DNA from: Hasllibacter sp. MH4015
Lineage (GTDB): Bacteria > Pseudomonadota > Alphaproteobacteria > Rhodobacterales > Rhodobacteraceae
DNA length: 64,000 bases
Assembly: GCF_020177575.1 (NCBI RefSeq)
Contig: NZ_JAHTBK010000001.1
Coordinates: 2,353,875-2,417,874, forward strand
Reading direction: 5' to 3'
The position numbers were made by a program, and so were the translations under genes. Shown here in pieces: positions 29,309 through 37,065 of this stretch. Position 1 is the stretch's first letter, and each line of letters begins with the position of its first letter. The notes under the pieces are model-generated. The model was given only the letters and a program-made list of their open reading frames with translations. It had not been told where the DNA came from and made no database searches.

Positions 29309-29608
29309 ATGAGCAACGCGACCATCGACGCCGCCGTGGCGGCGATTTCCGAGAAACTGGGTGGCCAGGGCTTTGACGGCTCCGCCAAATTCGTGATCGA
29401 AGGCGAAGGCGCCGTCATGGTCGATTCCGCCGGCGCCCGCCCCGCCGAGGATGGGGACGAGGCCGAGGTCACGATGACCGCCACGTCCGAGACCTTCCAG
29501 GACATCATGTCCGGCGATCAGAACCCCACCGCCGCCTTCATGTCCGGCAAGCTGACGCTGGACGGCGATATGGGCACGGCGATGAAACTGGGCGGCGTGC
29601 TCAGCTGA
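29309..29608 (+). CDS. SCP2 sterol-binding domain protein
   Basis: 99 residues consisting of one SCP2 fold: DGSAKFVIEGEGAVMVDSAG, then VTMTATSETFQDIMSGDQNP and AFMSGKLTLDGDMGTAMKLG. These small proteins bind lipids or acyl groups in a hydrophobic tunnel. The start chosen is ATG 29309; an in-frame ATG at 29282 is possible. Its stop overlaps the hydrolase start by one base, so the two are coupled, and a lipid-linked job for the pair is plausible. Confidence 0.9.
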   Translation: MSNATIDAAVAAISEKLGGQGFDGSAKFVIEGEGAVMVDSAGARPAEDGDEAEVTMTATSETFQDIMSGDQNPTAAFMSGKLTLDGDMGTAMKLGGVLS

Positions 29609-30561
29609 TGCTGGAGGCTGCGACCGCGACCGGACTGACCCCCGCCCCCTTCGATGCGGAACTCGCCCGCGGCCCCGCCGGGGCGGAGGCGTGGTGGGTG
29701 GAGGCCAGCGATGGCACCCGCCTGCGCTTCGGCGTCTGGCCGGGCGGGGAGGCGGGCACGGTCCTGATGTTCCCCGGTCGCACCGAATACGTGGAAAAAT
29801 ACGGCCTCGTGGCCGAGGATCTGGCAAAGGGCGGCTATACCACCGTCGCATTCGATTGGCGCGGACAAGGCCTGGCCGACCGCCCGCCCCATGATCGCGG
29901 TATGGGCCACGTCGAGGATTTTGAGGAATATCAACGGGATGTGAAAGCCTTCGTCGCCGCGATCGAAGCGTTGAGCCTGCCCAAGCCGTGGTACCTGATC
30001 GGGCATTCCATGGGCGGATGCATCGGCCTGCGTGCGCTCTATAACGGCCTCGACGTTGCGGCGGCGGCCTTCACCGGGCCGATGTGGGGCCTGCAACTGG
30101 CGCCTTTCCTGCAAGCCATCACACCCGCCGTCATGGCGGTCTCCGGCCCGCTTGGCCTGTCGCGGCGCTACGCCCCCACGACCGGCCCTTGGACGCGGAT
30201 GGACTTCGACGACAACACGCTCACCACCGACCGCGCGCAGTTCGACTACATGTTCGCGCAAACCGACGCCCACCCGGAAATGACCCTGGGCGGCCCGTCC
30301 TTTTCGTGGGTGAAGGCGGCCCTTGTCGAAACGGCCGAGCTTATGGCGCTCGACCCGCTGGACCTGCCCGTGACCGCGATTGTCGGCTCCCGCGAGCGGA
30401 TCGTGGCCGTGGACGCGGTGGAGACGCGGATGGCGTCTTGGCCCGGTGGCAAGTTCGTCTCCGTCGCGGGCGCGGAGCACGAGGTTCTGATGGAAAATCC
30501 GGCACGCCGGGGCCAGACCTTCGATGAGATCCTCGGCCTGTTCGCGGCCCATCCCGCCTAG
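29608..30561 (+). CDS. alpha/beta hydrolase (lysophospholipase/monoacylglycerol lipase type)
   Basis: 317 residues. The N-terminal oxyanion region is VLMFPGRTEYVEKYG, then FDWRGQGLADRPPHDRGMGHV, the nucleophile elbow GHSMGG with the catalytic Ser, a lid rich in Trp/Leu, and the C-terminal Asp and His (VGSRERIVAVDAVE, GAEHEVLME). This order matches PldB-like lysophospholipases. It is translated directly after the SCP2 gene. Confidence 0.9.
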   Translation: MLEAATATGLTPAPFDAELARGPAGAEAWWVEASDGTRLRFGVWPGGEAGTVLMFPGRTEYVEKYGLVAEDLAKGGYTTVAFDWRGQGLADRPPHDRGMGHVEDFEEYQRDVKAFVAAIEALSLPKPWYLIGHSMGGCIGLRALYNGLDVAAAAFTGPMWGLQLAPFLQAITPAVMAVSGPLGLSRRYAPTTGPWTRMDFDDNTLTTDRAQFDYMFAQTDAHPEMTLGGPSFSWVKAALVETAELMALDPLDLPVTAIVGSRERIVAVDAVETRMASWPGGKFVSVAGAEHEVLMENPARRGQTFDEILGLFAAHPA

Positions 30562-30898
30562 GGCACCGCGCGGACTCCCCGCGATTTGCGCAACACCCCC
30601 CTAAACCGGTCTATACACTCGCCCCGATAGCTATCGTTGCGGCCCATCTCAAAAGGTCGCGTTTGCTTGGCACTGGATTCAGGGCAGGCCCCAGACCACT
30701 CCCTCATTGGGTGCAGGTCGGCCCCGGATCGGAGCTTTGCGCAAACTCCGCCGCCGGGTCACACCGGTGGACCAAATCGTGTCGCCCCGAAGCGGCGCCG
30801 CTTTTCTCATGCCCCGGATAATCCGGTCGCAGCCAGACGGAGGCCCCGGCACCCACCACAGGCCCCGCCCCCTCCCCCGGGGTGCTGCAATCGTGCGC
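30562..30898. other. 337-base gap between convergent genes; possible non-coding RNA
   Basis: No protein frame of gene quality. Unusually long for a gap between two convergent genes. In order on the plus strand: a -10-like TATACA (30612-30617), a perfect palindrome CGATAGCTATCG (30625-30636), a hairpin with stem CGGAG/CTCCG around TTTG-CG-CAAA (about 30736-30756), a CACCGGTG palindrome, and a palindrome AAGCGGCGCCGCTT (30790-30803) running into TTTTC, which could act as a terminator. This would fit a structured transcript of roughly 190 bases, but it matches no RNA family I know. Confidence 0.35.
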
Positions 30899-31582
30899 CT
30901 AGGCGTCCGTCAGAACACCGTCGTCCAGCCGCACCACGCGGTCCATGCGCGCGGCCAATTCGTGATTGTGGGTCGCGATCAGCGCCGACAGCCCGGTGCC
31001 GCGCACCAGGTCCATCAACACGTCGAACACCGTGTCCGATGTTGCGGGGTCAAGGTTGCCGGTCGGCTCATCGGCCAGCAGAAGCGCGGGTTGATTGGCC
31101 AGCGCCCGACAAAACGCGACGCGCTGCTGTTCCCCGCCCGACAATTCGCCCGGCCTGTGACCGGCGCGCGCCGCAAGGCCCACGCGCCCCAACAGATCCT
31201 CGGCCCGCGCATCGGCCGCCGCACGCGCCACGCCATTGGCCAGTTGCGGCAGCACGATGTTTTCGGCGGCGGAGAATTCCGGCAGCAGGTGATGGAATTG
31301 ATAGACGAACCCCACCTTCTCGCGCCGCGCATTGGTCCGGGCGGTCTCGGACGTTCCGGTAATGGCCTCGCCCGCAATCGCGACTGCGCCCGCATCGGGC
31401 GTGTCAAGCAGGCCGGCTATGTGCAGAAGCGTGGATTTCCCCGCCCCCGATGGCGCGATCAGGCCCACGATCTCGCCCCGTGCGATCCGCGCCGACGCGC
31501 CGCGCAGAACCGCGATCTCGTTGGGTTTGCCGCGGTTATAGACCTTCTCGACCGCGTCCAGGTCCAGGGCGACTTCACTCAT
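30899..31582 (-). CDS. lolD: lipoprotein-release ABC transporter ATPase
   Basis: 227 residues. Walker A is APSGAGKST, signature LSGGEQQRV, Walker B LLLADEPTGNLD; the MacB/LolD subfamily mark is VYQFHHLLPEFSAAENI. Powers extraction of outer-membrane lipoproteins from the inner membrane. It overlaps the end of lolC by eight bases. Confidence 0.95.
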   Translation of the reverse strand: MSEVALDLDAVEKVYNRGKPNEIAVLRGASARIARGEIVGLIAPSGAGKSTLLHIAGLLDTPDAGAVAIAGEAITGTSETARTNARREKVGFVYQFHHLLPEFSAAENIVLPQLANGVARAAADARAEDLLGRVGLAARAGHRPGELSGGEQQRVAFCRALANQPALLLADEPTGNLDPATSDTVFDVLMDLVRGTGLSALIATHNHELAARMDRVVRLDDGVLTDA

Positions 31583-32909
31583 AGCGCAGCGCCTCCACCG
31601 GGTTCATGCGGGCCGCGCGGCGCGCCGGGAAGATCGTGATGATGAAGCTGAGCCCAAGCGACAGCAAGACCGCGCTCATAACATCATCCAGTTCCAGCTT
31701 GGCCGGAAGGCTGGAGATCATGCGCACCGACGGGTCCCAGACCCCGCCGCCCGCCACGAAGTTCACGAAGCTGAAGATCGGGTCGATCCAGATCGCGAAG
31801 GCACAACCCAACGCCACGCCAAGCAACGTTCCCGCCACCCCGATGCTGGAGCCGCAGATGAAGAAGATGCGCAGGATCGCCCCCTCACTCAGCCCGATGG
31901 TGCGCAGGATACCGATGTCGCGCGACTTGTTCTTCACCAGCATGATGAGGCCCGAGACGATGTTCATCGTCGCGATCAGCACGAGGATCGACAGGATGAT
32001 GAACATGATGTTGTCCTCCATCTGCAACGCCCTCAGGAACGCGCCGGAGCTGTCCTCCCACGTCCAGATCTGCACGTCCCCGCCCGCTTGCAGCAAGGGC
32101 AGGACATATTGGCCGATCTCCTCGGGCTCGGTCACCGTGACCTGTACCTCGTCGGCGATGCCGTCGCGGTTGAAATAGGTCTGCGCCTCGTCGAAGGGGA
32201 TGTAGACGCGGGTGCGGTCGATGTCCCACCGGCCGACCTGGAAGATATAGACGACCTCGTAGGTGCTGACGCGCGGGCTGGTGCCAAACGGCGTGCGCGC
32301 CCCGTCGGGGGAGATCAGGCGAATCCGGTCGCCCACGCTCGCGCCCAATTCCCGCGCCACGCCCGATCCGATGGCGATGCCCGGCCCGCCCGGAATGGGC
32401 AAGGCGCCGTCGACATCGGGTGTGATTTCCGTGGGCGCCCCGAAAGATTGCAGCGCGCCTTGGGAGAATTCCGGCTCCGCGACCAGCGGCACGGCGGCCA
32501 GATCGTCCGGCGCGATGCCGATCACCTCCACCGCCGAATTGCGCCCCGCATAGCTCGACAGGACCTGGCCCCGGATCACGGCAGCGGCATGTTCGACGCC
32601 GGCCACGCCGCGCACCGCCTCTGCCACCGCCTCGTAATCCTCCAACGCGCGCTCCAATCGGCCCGCGTCGTTCAGTTCCGCCACGTCATAGACCGCCACA
32701 TGGGGGTTCGCGCCCAGGATCGTTCCCACGAATTCCGCCCGAAAGCCCGAGCGGACCGACAATGTCGCGATCAGGGCCATTACCGCCAGCGCGATACCGA
32801 TGAAACTGATCCATGTCATCGCCGACACGCCGCCATCGCTGCGCCGCGCACGCAGGTAGCGCCAGGCGATCAGGAACTCGTAGCCCGAGAACGGTTTGGG
32901 GGCGCTCAT
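31575..32909 (-). CDS. lolC: lipoprotein-releasing permease LolC/LolE
   Basis: 444 residues from ATG 32909. One N-terminal membrane segment (ISFIGIALAVMALIATLSV), a large periplasmic domain, then three segments starting IMFIILSILVLIATMNIVSGLIM. The cytoplasmic MVKNKSRDIGILRTIGLSEG loop docks LolD. Alphaproteobacteria generally have a single LolC/E-type gene, so it probably works as a homodimer with LolD. Several lipoproteins in this window (1109, 23559, 59472) would be its substrates. Confidence 0.93.
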   Translation of the reverse strand: MSAPKPFSGYEFLIAWRYLRARRSDGGVSAMTWISFIGIALAVMALIATLSVRSGFRAEFVGTILGANPHVAVYDVAELNDAGRLERALEDYEAVAEAVRGVAGVEHAAAVIRGQVLSSYAGRNSAVEVIGIAPDDLAAVPLVAEPEFSQGALQSFGAPTEITPDVDGALPIPGGPGIAIGSGVARELGASVGDRIRLISPDGARTPFGTSPRVSTYEVVYIFQVGRWDIDRTRVYIPFDEAQTYFNRDGIADEVQVTVTEPEEIGQYVLPLLQAGGDVQIWTWEDSSGAFLRALQMEDNIMFIILSILVLIATMNIVSGLIMLVKNKSRDIGILRTIGLSEGAILRIFFICGSSIGVAGTLLGVALGCAFAIWIDPIFSFVNFVAGGGVWDPSVRMISSLPAKLELDDVMSAVLLSLGLSFIITIFPARRAARMNPVEALRYE

Positions 32910-32991
32910 GCTCAACAACCTTTGTTATTCTTGCCCGCAAGGTGGCCATTTGCGGGGCCAAGTCAACCGCGCGGTCCCCACACGGGCGCGT

Positions 32992-33023
32992 GATCTGGAC
33001 TGCTCTGCATCGCGATCTGGACT
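32992..33023 (+). promoter_or_regulatory. direct repeat GATCTGGACT x2 between divergent genes
   Basis: The 10-base word GATCTGGACT occurs at 32992-33001 and 33014-33023, 22 bases start to start, about two helical turns. It lies between lolC (leftward) and the solute-binding protein gene (rightward). The spacing suits a dimeric activator or repressor. No regulator gene is adjacent. Confidence 0.35.
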
Positions 33024-33141
33024 CACCGCGCGCCAGAAAAGGCGTTGATCCCCCGCCCGGTGTCGCATTTAATCCCTCATGTCGCAAACGGACCATGCGG
33101 CACCTCGCTAAAACCAGAGGTCCGACAGGGAGTTTACGAAC

Positions 33142-34770
33142 GTGACATTGTTCAATGCACACAATATCCACCCCGCTGCCCGCGCCTATGCGCAGGAAGT
33201 CGCGGACGGCACGATGGGCCGGCGCGAGTTTCTGACCCGCGCCACGGCGCTGGGTGTCACCGCCGCCGGCGCCTATTCGCTGATCGGGGCGACCCCGGCG
33301 CGCGCCGATGGCCATATCCAGCAAGGCGGCACGCTGCGCATCCAGCAAGACGTGCGCGCGCTGAAAGATCCGCCCACCTATGACTGGCCGCAAATGGCCA
33401 ATGTCAGCCGCGGCTGGCTTGAGTATCTCGTGCAATACAACGCCGATGGCGTGTTCGAGCCGCGCCTGCTGGAAAGCTGGGAGGTCAACGACGACGCCAC
33501 CCAATATCTGCTGAACCTGCGCCAGGGCGTGATGTGGAACGACGGCACGCCGTTCACCGCCGAAGACGTCGCCTACAACTTCACCCGCTGGTGCGATGCC
33601 TCGATGGAAGGCAATTCCATGGCCTCGCGCATGGCCGCCCTGATCGAGGGGGAAGCGATCCGCGAAGGCGCCCTGGAAATCGTGGATGAGCATACCGTGC
33701 GCCTGAACCTGTCGCGCCCGGACATCACGATCCTGCCCACGATCTCGGATTATGCCTCCGCCATCGTGCAGAATGGCTTCTCCGGCAATCCGGCCGACAA
33801 TCCCGTGGGCACCGGCCCCTATCGCCTCGTGTCGCTCGAAGTGGGCGTGGGCGCGGTCGTGGAACGCAACCCCGACCACACCTGGTGGGGCGAAGGCACC
33901 GGCGCCTTCCTCGACCGCGTGGAATACGTCGATCTTGGCACCGACCAGGCGGCCCATGTCGCGGCGGCCGAAGCCGGTGAGATCGACATGCTCTACGAAA
34001 CGCTCGGTGATTTCATCGACGTCATGGACGCGATCGGCTGGCAGAAATCCGAAGCGATCTCGGCCAATTCGCTGGTGCTGCGGACCAACCAGTCCGTTGC
34101 GCCCTACGACGATGTCCGTGTGCGCCGCGCGCTGGCGCTCGCCACCGACAACGCGGTCCTGATGGAGCTTGGGGTCAACGGCCTCGGCACCGTGGCCGAA
34201 AACCACCATGTCTGCCCGATCCACCCGGAATACGCCGATATCGGCCCGGCGGTGCAGGATGTGGCCGCGGCGCAGTCGCTGATGGAGGAAGCCGGTCAGA
34301 CGGATTTCGAGCATGAGTTGATTTCCATCGACGACAGCTGGCGCCGTCCGACGACCGATGCGCTGGCCGCGCAATTGCGCGATGCGGGCTTCAACGTCAC
34401 GCGGACGATCTATCCCGGCAACACCTTCTGGAACGACTGGAACAACTACCCGTTCTCGTCCACCGATTGGGGCCACCGCCCCCTCGGCGTCCAGAACCTC
34501 ACGCTGGCCTATACCAGCGGTGCCGCCTGGAACGAGACGGCGTTTGCCAACGAGGAGTTCGATACGCTCCTCGCAGAAGCCTCCGCCATCGCGGACGCCA
34601 ATGCACGCTCCGAGGTGATGGCCCAGATCCAGCAGATCATGATCGACGAAGGGGTGGTGATCCAGCCGTTCTGGCGCTCGATCTACCGCCACTACACCGA
34701 CAACGTGGTGGGCGCGGAAACGCACCCGATCTTCGAGATCCACATCCACAAACTCGGCCTCGCGGCCTGA
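33142..34770 (+). CDS. Tat-exported solute-binding protein, family 5, without permease genes
   Basis: 542 residues. Starts at GTG 33142 behind a CAGGGAG ribosome-binding site. A twin-arginine signal, GRREFLTRATALG at about 28-40, is followed by a hydrophobic run and likely cleavage after ARA. The mature family-5 fold shows GGTLRIQQDVRALKDPPTYD, WNDGTPFTAEDVAYNF and NPVGTGPYRLVSLEVG. It should deliver a peptide or similar solute to an ABC importer, yet no permease or ATPase flanks it. It may share the importer at 8.3-14.9 kb or one outside the window. Confidence 0.9.
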   Translation: MTLFNAHNIHPAARAYAQEVADGTMGRREFLTRATALGVTAAGAYSLIGATPARADGHIQQGGTLRIQQDVRALKDPPTYDWPQMANVSRGWLEYLVQYNADGVFEPRLLESWEVNDDATQYLLNLRQGVMWNDGTPFTAEDVAYNFTRWCDASMEGNSMASRMAALIEGEAIREGALEIVDEHTVRLNLSRPDITILPTISDYASAIVQNGFSGNPADNPVGTGPYRLVSLEVGVGAVVERNPDHTWWGEGTGAFLDRVEYVDLGTDQAAHVAAAEAGEIDMLYETLGDFIDVMDAIGWQKSEAISANSLVLRTNQSVAPYDDVRVRRALALATDNAVLMELGVNGLGTVAENHHVCPIHPEYADIGPAVQDVAAAQSLMEEAGQTDFEHELISIDDSWRRPTTDALAAQLRDAGFNVTRTIYPGNTFWNDWNNYPFSSTDWGHRPLGVQNLTLAYTSGAAWNETAFANEEFDTLLAEASAIADANARSEVMAQIQQIMIDEGVVIQPFWRSIYRHYTDNVVGAETHPIFEIHIHKLGLAA

Positions 34771-34892
34771 CCTCCGCGATCCGCAGCAAGATTGAAACCG
34801 GCGGCAGGGGCGACCTTGCCGCCGGTTTTCCTTTGCCCTTGGGCGCAACCGGCGTACCCTGCGCGGGTCCATCACAGCCCGAGGGGATGACC

Positions 34893-35261
34893 ATGAAGAT
34901 CGGTGCGTTTTCGATATCTCTGTCCGTGGCGGACCTCGCCCGGTCGCGGGACTTCTACGAGACCCTCGGCTTTTCCGCGATGGGCGGTGATCCGGATCAC
35001 GGCTACCTCATCATGAAAAACGGCGATGCGCTGATCGGCCTGTTCCAGGGCATGTTCGAGGGCAATCTGCTGACCTTCAATCCCGGCTGGGACCAGGATG
35101 CCCGGAACCTCGACGAATTCGACGACGTGCGCGCGATCAAGGCGGCAATCGTCGGCGCGGGCCATGTCGTGGAGCAGGAACAGGGCGGTGCGGACGGCCC
35201 GGCCAGCTTCGTCACCCGCGACCCCGACGGCAACGTGATCCTGATCGACCAGCACCGATAG
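34893..35261 (+). CDS. VOC (glyoxalase-fold) protein
   Basis: 122 residues of the vicinal-oxygen-chelate fold: FSISLSVADLARSRDFYETLG at the N-terminus and RDPDGNVILIDQH at the end. ATG 34893 is preceded by GAGGGG at six bases; the ATG at 34887 would leave no spacing. Substrate unknown. Twelve bases before a second, more distant VOC gene. Confidence 0.85.
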   Translation: MKIGAFSISLSVADLARSRDFYETLGFSAMGGDPDHGYLIMKNGDALIGLFQGMFEGNLLTFNPGWDQDARNLDEFDDVRAIKAAIVGAGHVVEQEQGGADGPASFVTRDPDGNVILIDQHR

Positions 35262-35272
35262 GCCAGCCTCCC

Positions 35273-35659
35273 ATGTTCGACCATACCGGTGTCAATGCCT
35301 CCGATTTCGCGCGGTCCAAGGCGTTCTACGACGCGGCCCTCGCCGCCCTCGGCTCCCGTCACCTCTTCACCGTACCGCCAGAATTTACCGACGGCGCGCA
35401 AGTCGCGGGATATGGACAGGACCGCCCGCAATTCTGGCTGAGCGAGGACGCGCCCCATATCCCGCCCGTCCACATCGCCTTCGCCGCCCGCTCCCGCGCG
35501 CAGGTCGATGCCTTCCACGCCGCCGCACTGGCCGCGGGTGGCACCGACAACGGCAAACCGGGCCTGCGCCCCCATTACCACGACCACTATTACGGGGCCT
35601 TCGTGCTCGATCCCGACGGCAACAATATCGAGGCCGTCTGCCACGCGCCCGAGGGCTGA
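35273..35659 (+). CDS. VOC (glyoxalase-fold) protein
   Basis: 128 residues. N-terminal FDHTGVNASDFARSKAFYDAAL, middle HIAFAARSRAQVDAFHAAAL, C-terminal RPHYHDHYYGAFVLDPDGNN, with histidines and Glu placed to bind a metal. It looks like the glyoxalase/dioxygenase-like proteins of unknown substrate. Co-directional with the preceding VOC gene, though the two are not close in sequence. Confidence 0.87.
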   Translation: MFDHTGVNASDFARSKAFYDAALAALGSRHLFTVPPEFTDGAQVAGYGQDRPQFWLSEDAPHIPPVHIAFAARSRAQVDAFHAAALAAGGTDNGKPGLRPHYHDHYYGAFVLDPDGNNIEAVCHAPEG

Positions 35660-35737
35660 GGACGTGGCGTCAAGCGCCTTGACGCAACACCCGTTTCGCG
35701 CGCAAGTGAAGGCCCTGCCGCGCGGAGAGAGAGAGCC

Positions 35738-36862
35738 ATGTTTGAACCAGCCATCACCGGATCGGGCGTTTTCACGCCCGCGCTCAGCATCTCCAACGAT
35801 GAGCTTGTGGTGGCCTTCAACGCCTATGCCGACCGGTGGAACGCCGAACATGCCGCCGGTATCAAGGCCGGAGAGGTGGAGGCGATGGCCCATTCCTCCT
35901 CCGATTTCATCGTCGCGGCATCCGGCATCGAACGCCGCTTCGTGCTCGACAAAAGCGGCATCCTCGATCCCGACGTGATGCATCCCTGGCTGCCGGAGCG
36001 GGACATGGATCAACCCGGTTTCATGGCCGAGATGGGCGTGGATGCCTGCCGCAAGGCGCTCGACATGGCCGGCGTGGCGGCGGGCGATGTGGACGCGGTG
36101 ATCTGTGCCGCCTCGAACCACGAACGCGCCTATCCCGCCATCGCGATCGAGATCCAGCAGGAACTGGGCATTGGCGGCTTCGGCTTCGACATGAACGTCG
36201 CGTGTTCGTCCGCCACCTTCGGCATCCAGGCCGCCGCCGACATGGTCCGCTCCGGCTCCATCCGCCGCGCGCTTGTTGTGAACCCCGAGATCTGCTCGGC
36301 CCACCTGGAATGGCGCGACCGCGATTGCCACTTCATCTTCGGCGATGTGGCAACGGCGGTCCTGATCGAGCGGGCCGACGACGCGAAGGGCCCCCATTTC
36401 GCGATCAAATCCACCCGCTGCGCCACGCAATTCTCCGACAACATCCGCAACAATAACGGGTTCCTGCGCCGCACCCGCCCGGGCCACATGGACGACCGCC
36501 GCGACATGCTGTTCATGCAAAACGGGCGCAAGGTCTTCAAGGAAGTGCTGCCCCTGGTTTCCAACCACATCGCGGAGCACATGGCCGATACCGGCGTCCA
36601 GGCCGATGACCTCAAGCGCCTCTGGCTGCACCAGGCCAACAAGACCATGAACGATTACATCGGCCGGAAGGTCCTCGGCCGCGTGCCGGAGGCGGGCGAG
36701 CAACCCAATATCCTTCAGGATTACGCCAACACGTCCTCGGCGGGCTCCATCATCGCATTCGCGAAATATTCCGATGACCTCTCGCCGGGCGATACCGGCC
36801 TGATCTGCTCCTTCGGCGCGGGCTATTCCGTGGGCTCCGTCATCGTGGAACGGGCGGGCTGA
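35738..36862 (+). CDS. beta-ketoacyl-ACP synthase III-like (FabH-like)
   Basis: 374 residues, thiolase fold. The catalytic triad is intact: Cys in NVACSSATFG, His in LHQANKT, Asn in DYANTSSAGS. It is longer than E. coli FabH (317) and carries an N-terminal helical insert (YADRWNAEHAAGIKAGEVEA). Probably condenses an acyl-CoA starter with malonyl-ACP; the standard fabH cluster (plsX, ihf) is not here, so it may serve a secondary pathway. Confidence 0.87.
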   Translation: MFEPAITGSGVFTPALSISNDELVVAFNAYADRWNAEHAAGIKAGEVEAMAHSSSDFIVAASGIERRFVLDKSGILDPDVMHPWLPERDMDQPGFMAEMGVDACRKALDMAGVAAGDVDAVICAASNHERAYPAIAIEIQQELGIGGFGFDMNVACSSATFGIQAAADMVRSGSIRRALVVNPEICSAHLEWRDRDCHFIFGDVATAVLIERADDAKGPHFAIKSTRCATQFSDNIRNNNGFLRRTRPGHMDDRRDMLFMQNGRKVFKEVLPLVSNHIAEHMADTGVQADDLKRLWLHQANKTMNDYIGRKVLGRVPEAGEQPNILQDYANTSSAGSIIAFAKYSDDLSPGDTGLICSFGAGYSVGSVIVERAG

Positions 36863-37065
36863 CCCCGCAAAGCTCGCCTCCGGCAAGCTCGCCCGACCCG
36901 GACATCTCCGCCCCCCCCCCGTCTTCCATGTGCCAAAAATATCCCCGGGGAGAGTTTGAGAGGGGCAGGCAGCCCCTCTCATCATATCGAAAACGGGGGG
37001 TGCGGGGGGCTTGCCCCCCGCCACCGGCGACGCGCACAAGCGCGGCGCAACCACTGCTCAGGCCG
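36863..37065. repeat. extragenic palindromic repeat between convergent genes
   Basis: A ten-base C run (36911-36920), then AAAAATATCCCCGGGG, then two perfect hairpins: stem GAGAGGGGC/GCCCCTCTC with a five-base loop (36958-36980) and stem GCGGGGGG/CCCCCCGC with loop CTTG (37002-37021). The layout parallels 19461-19560. Neither hairpin has a T-run. Likely a mobile or spreading repeat of the group that also separates the two transcripts. Confidence 0.6.

Noticed and set aside
30562-30898. tmRNA, 6S RNA, SRP RNA or RNase P RNA
   Set aside because: None of the conserved core sequences I know for these RNAs is present; reported only as an unassigned candidate.
32686-34875. Minus-strand open frame of about 729 codons opposite the Tat-exported binding protein
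   Set aside because: Shadow of a clear family-5 binding protein; no recognisable domain.
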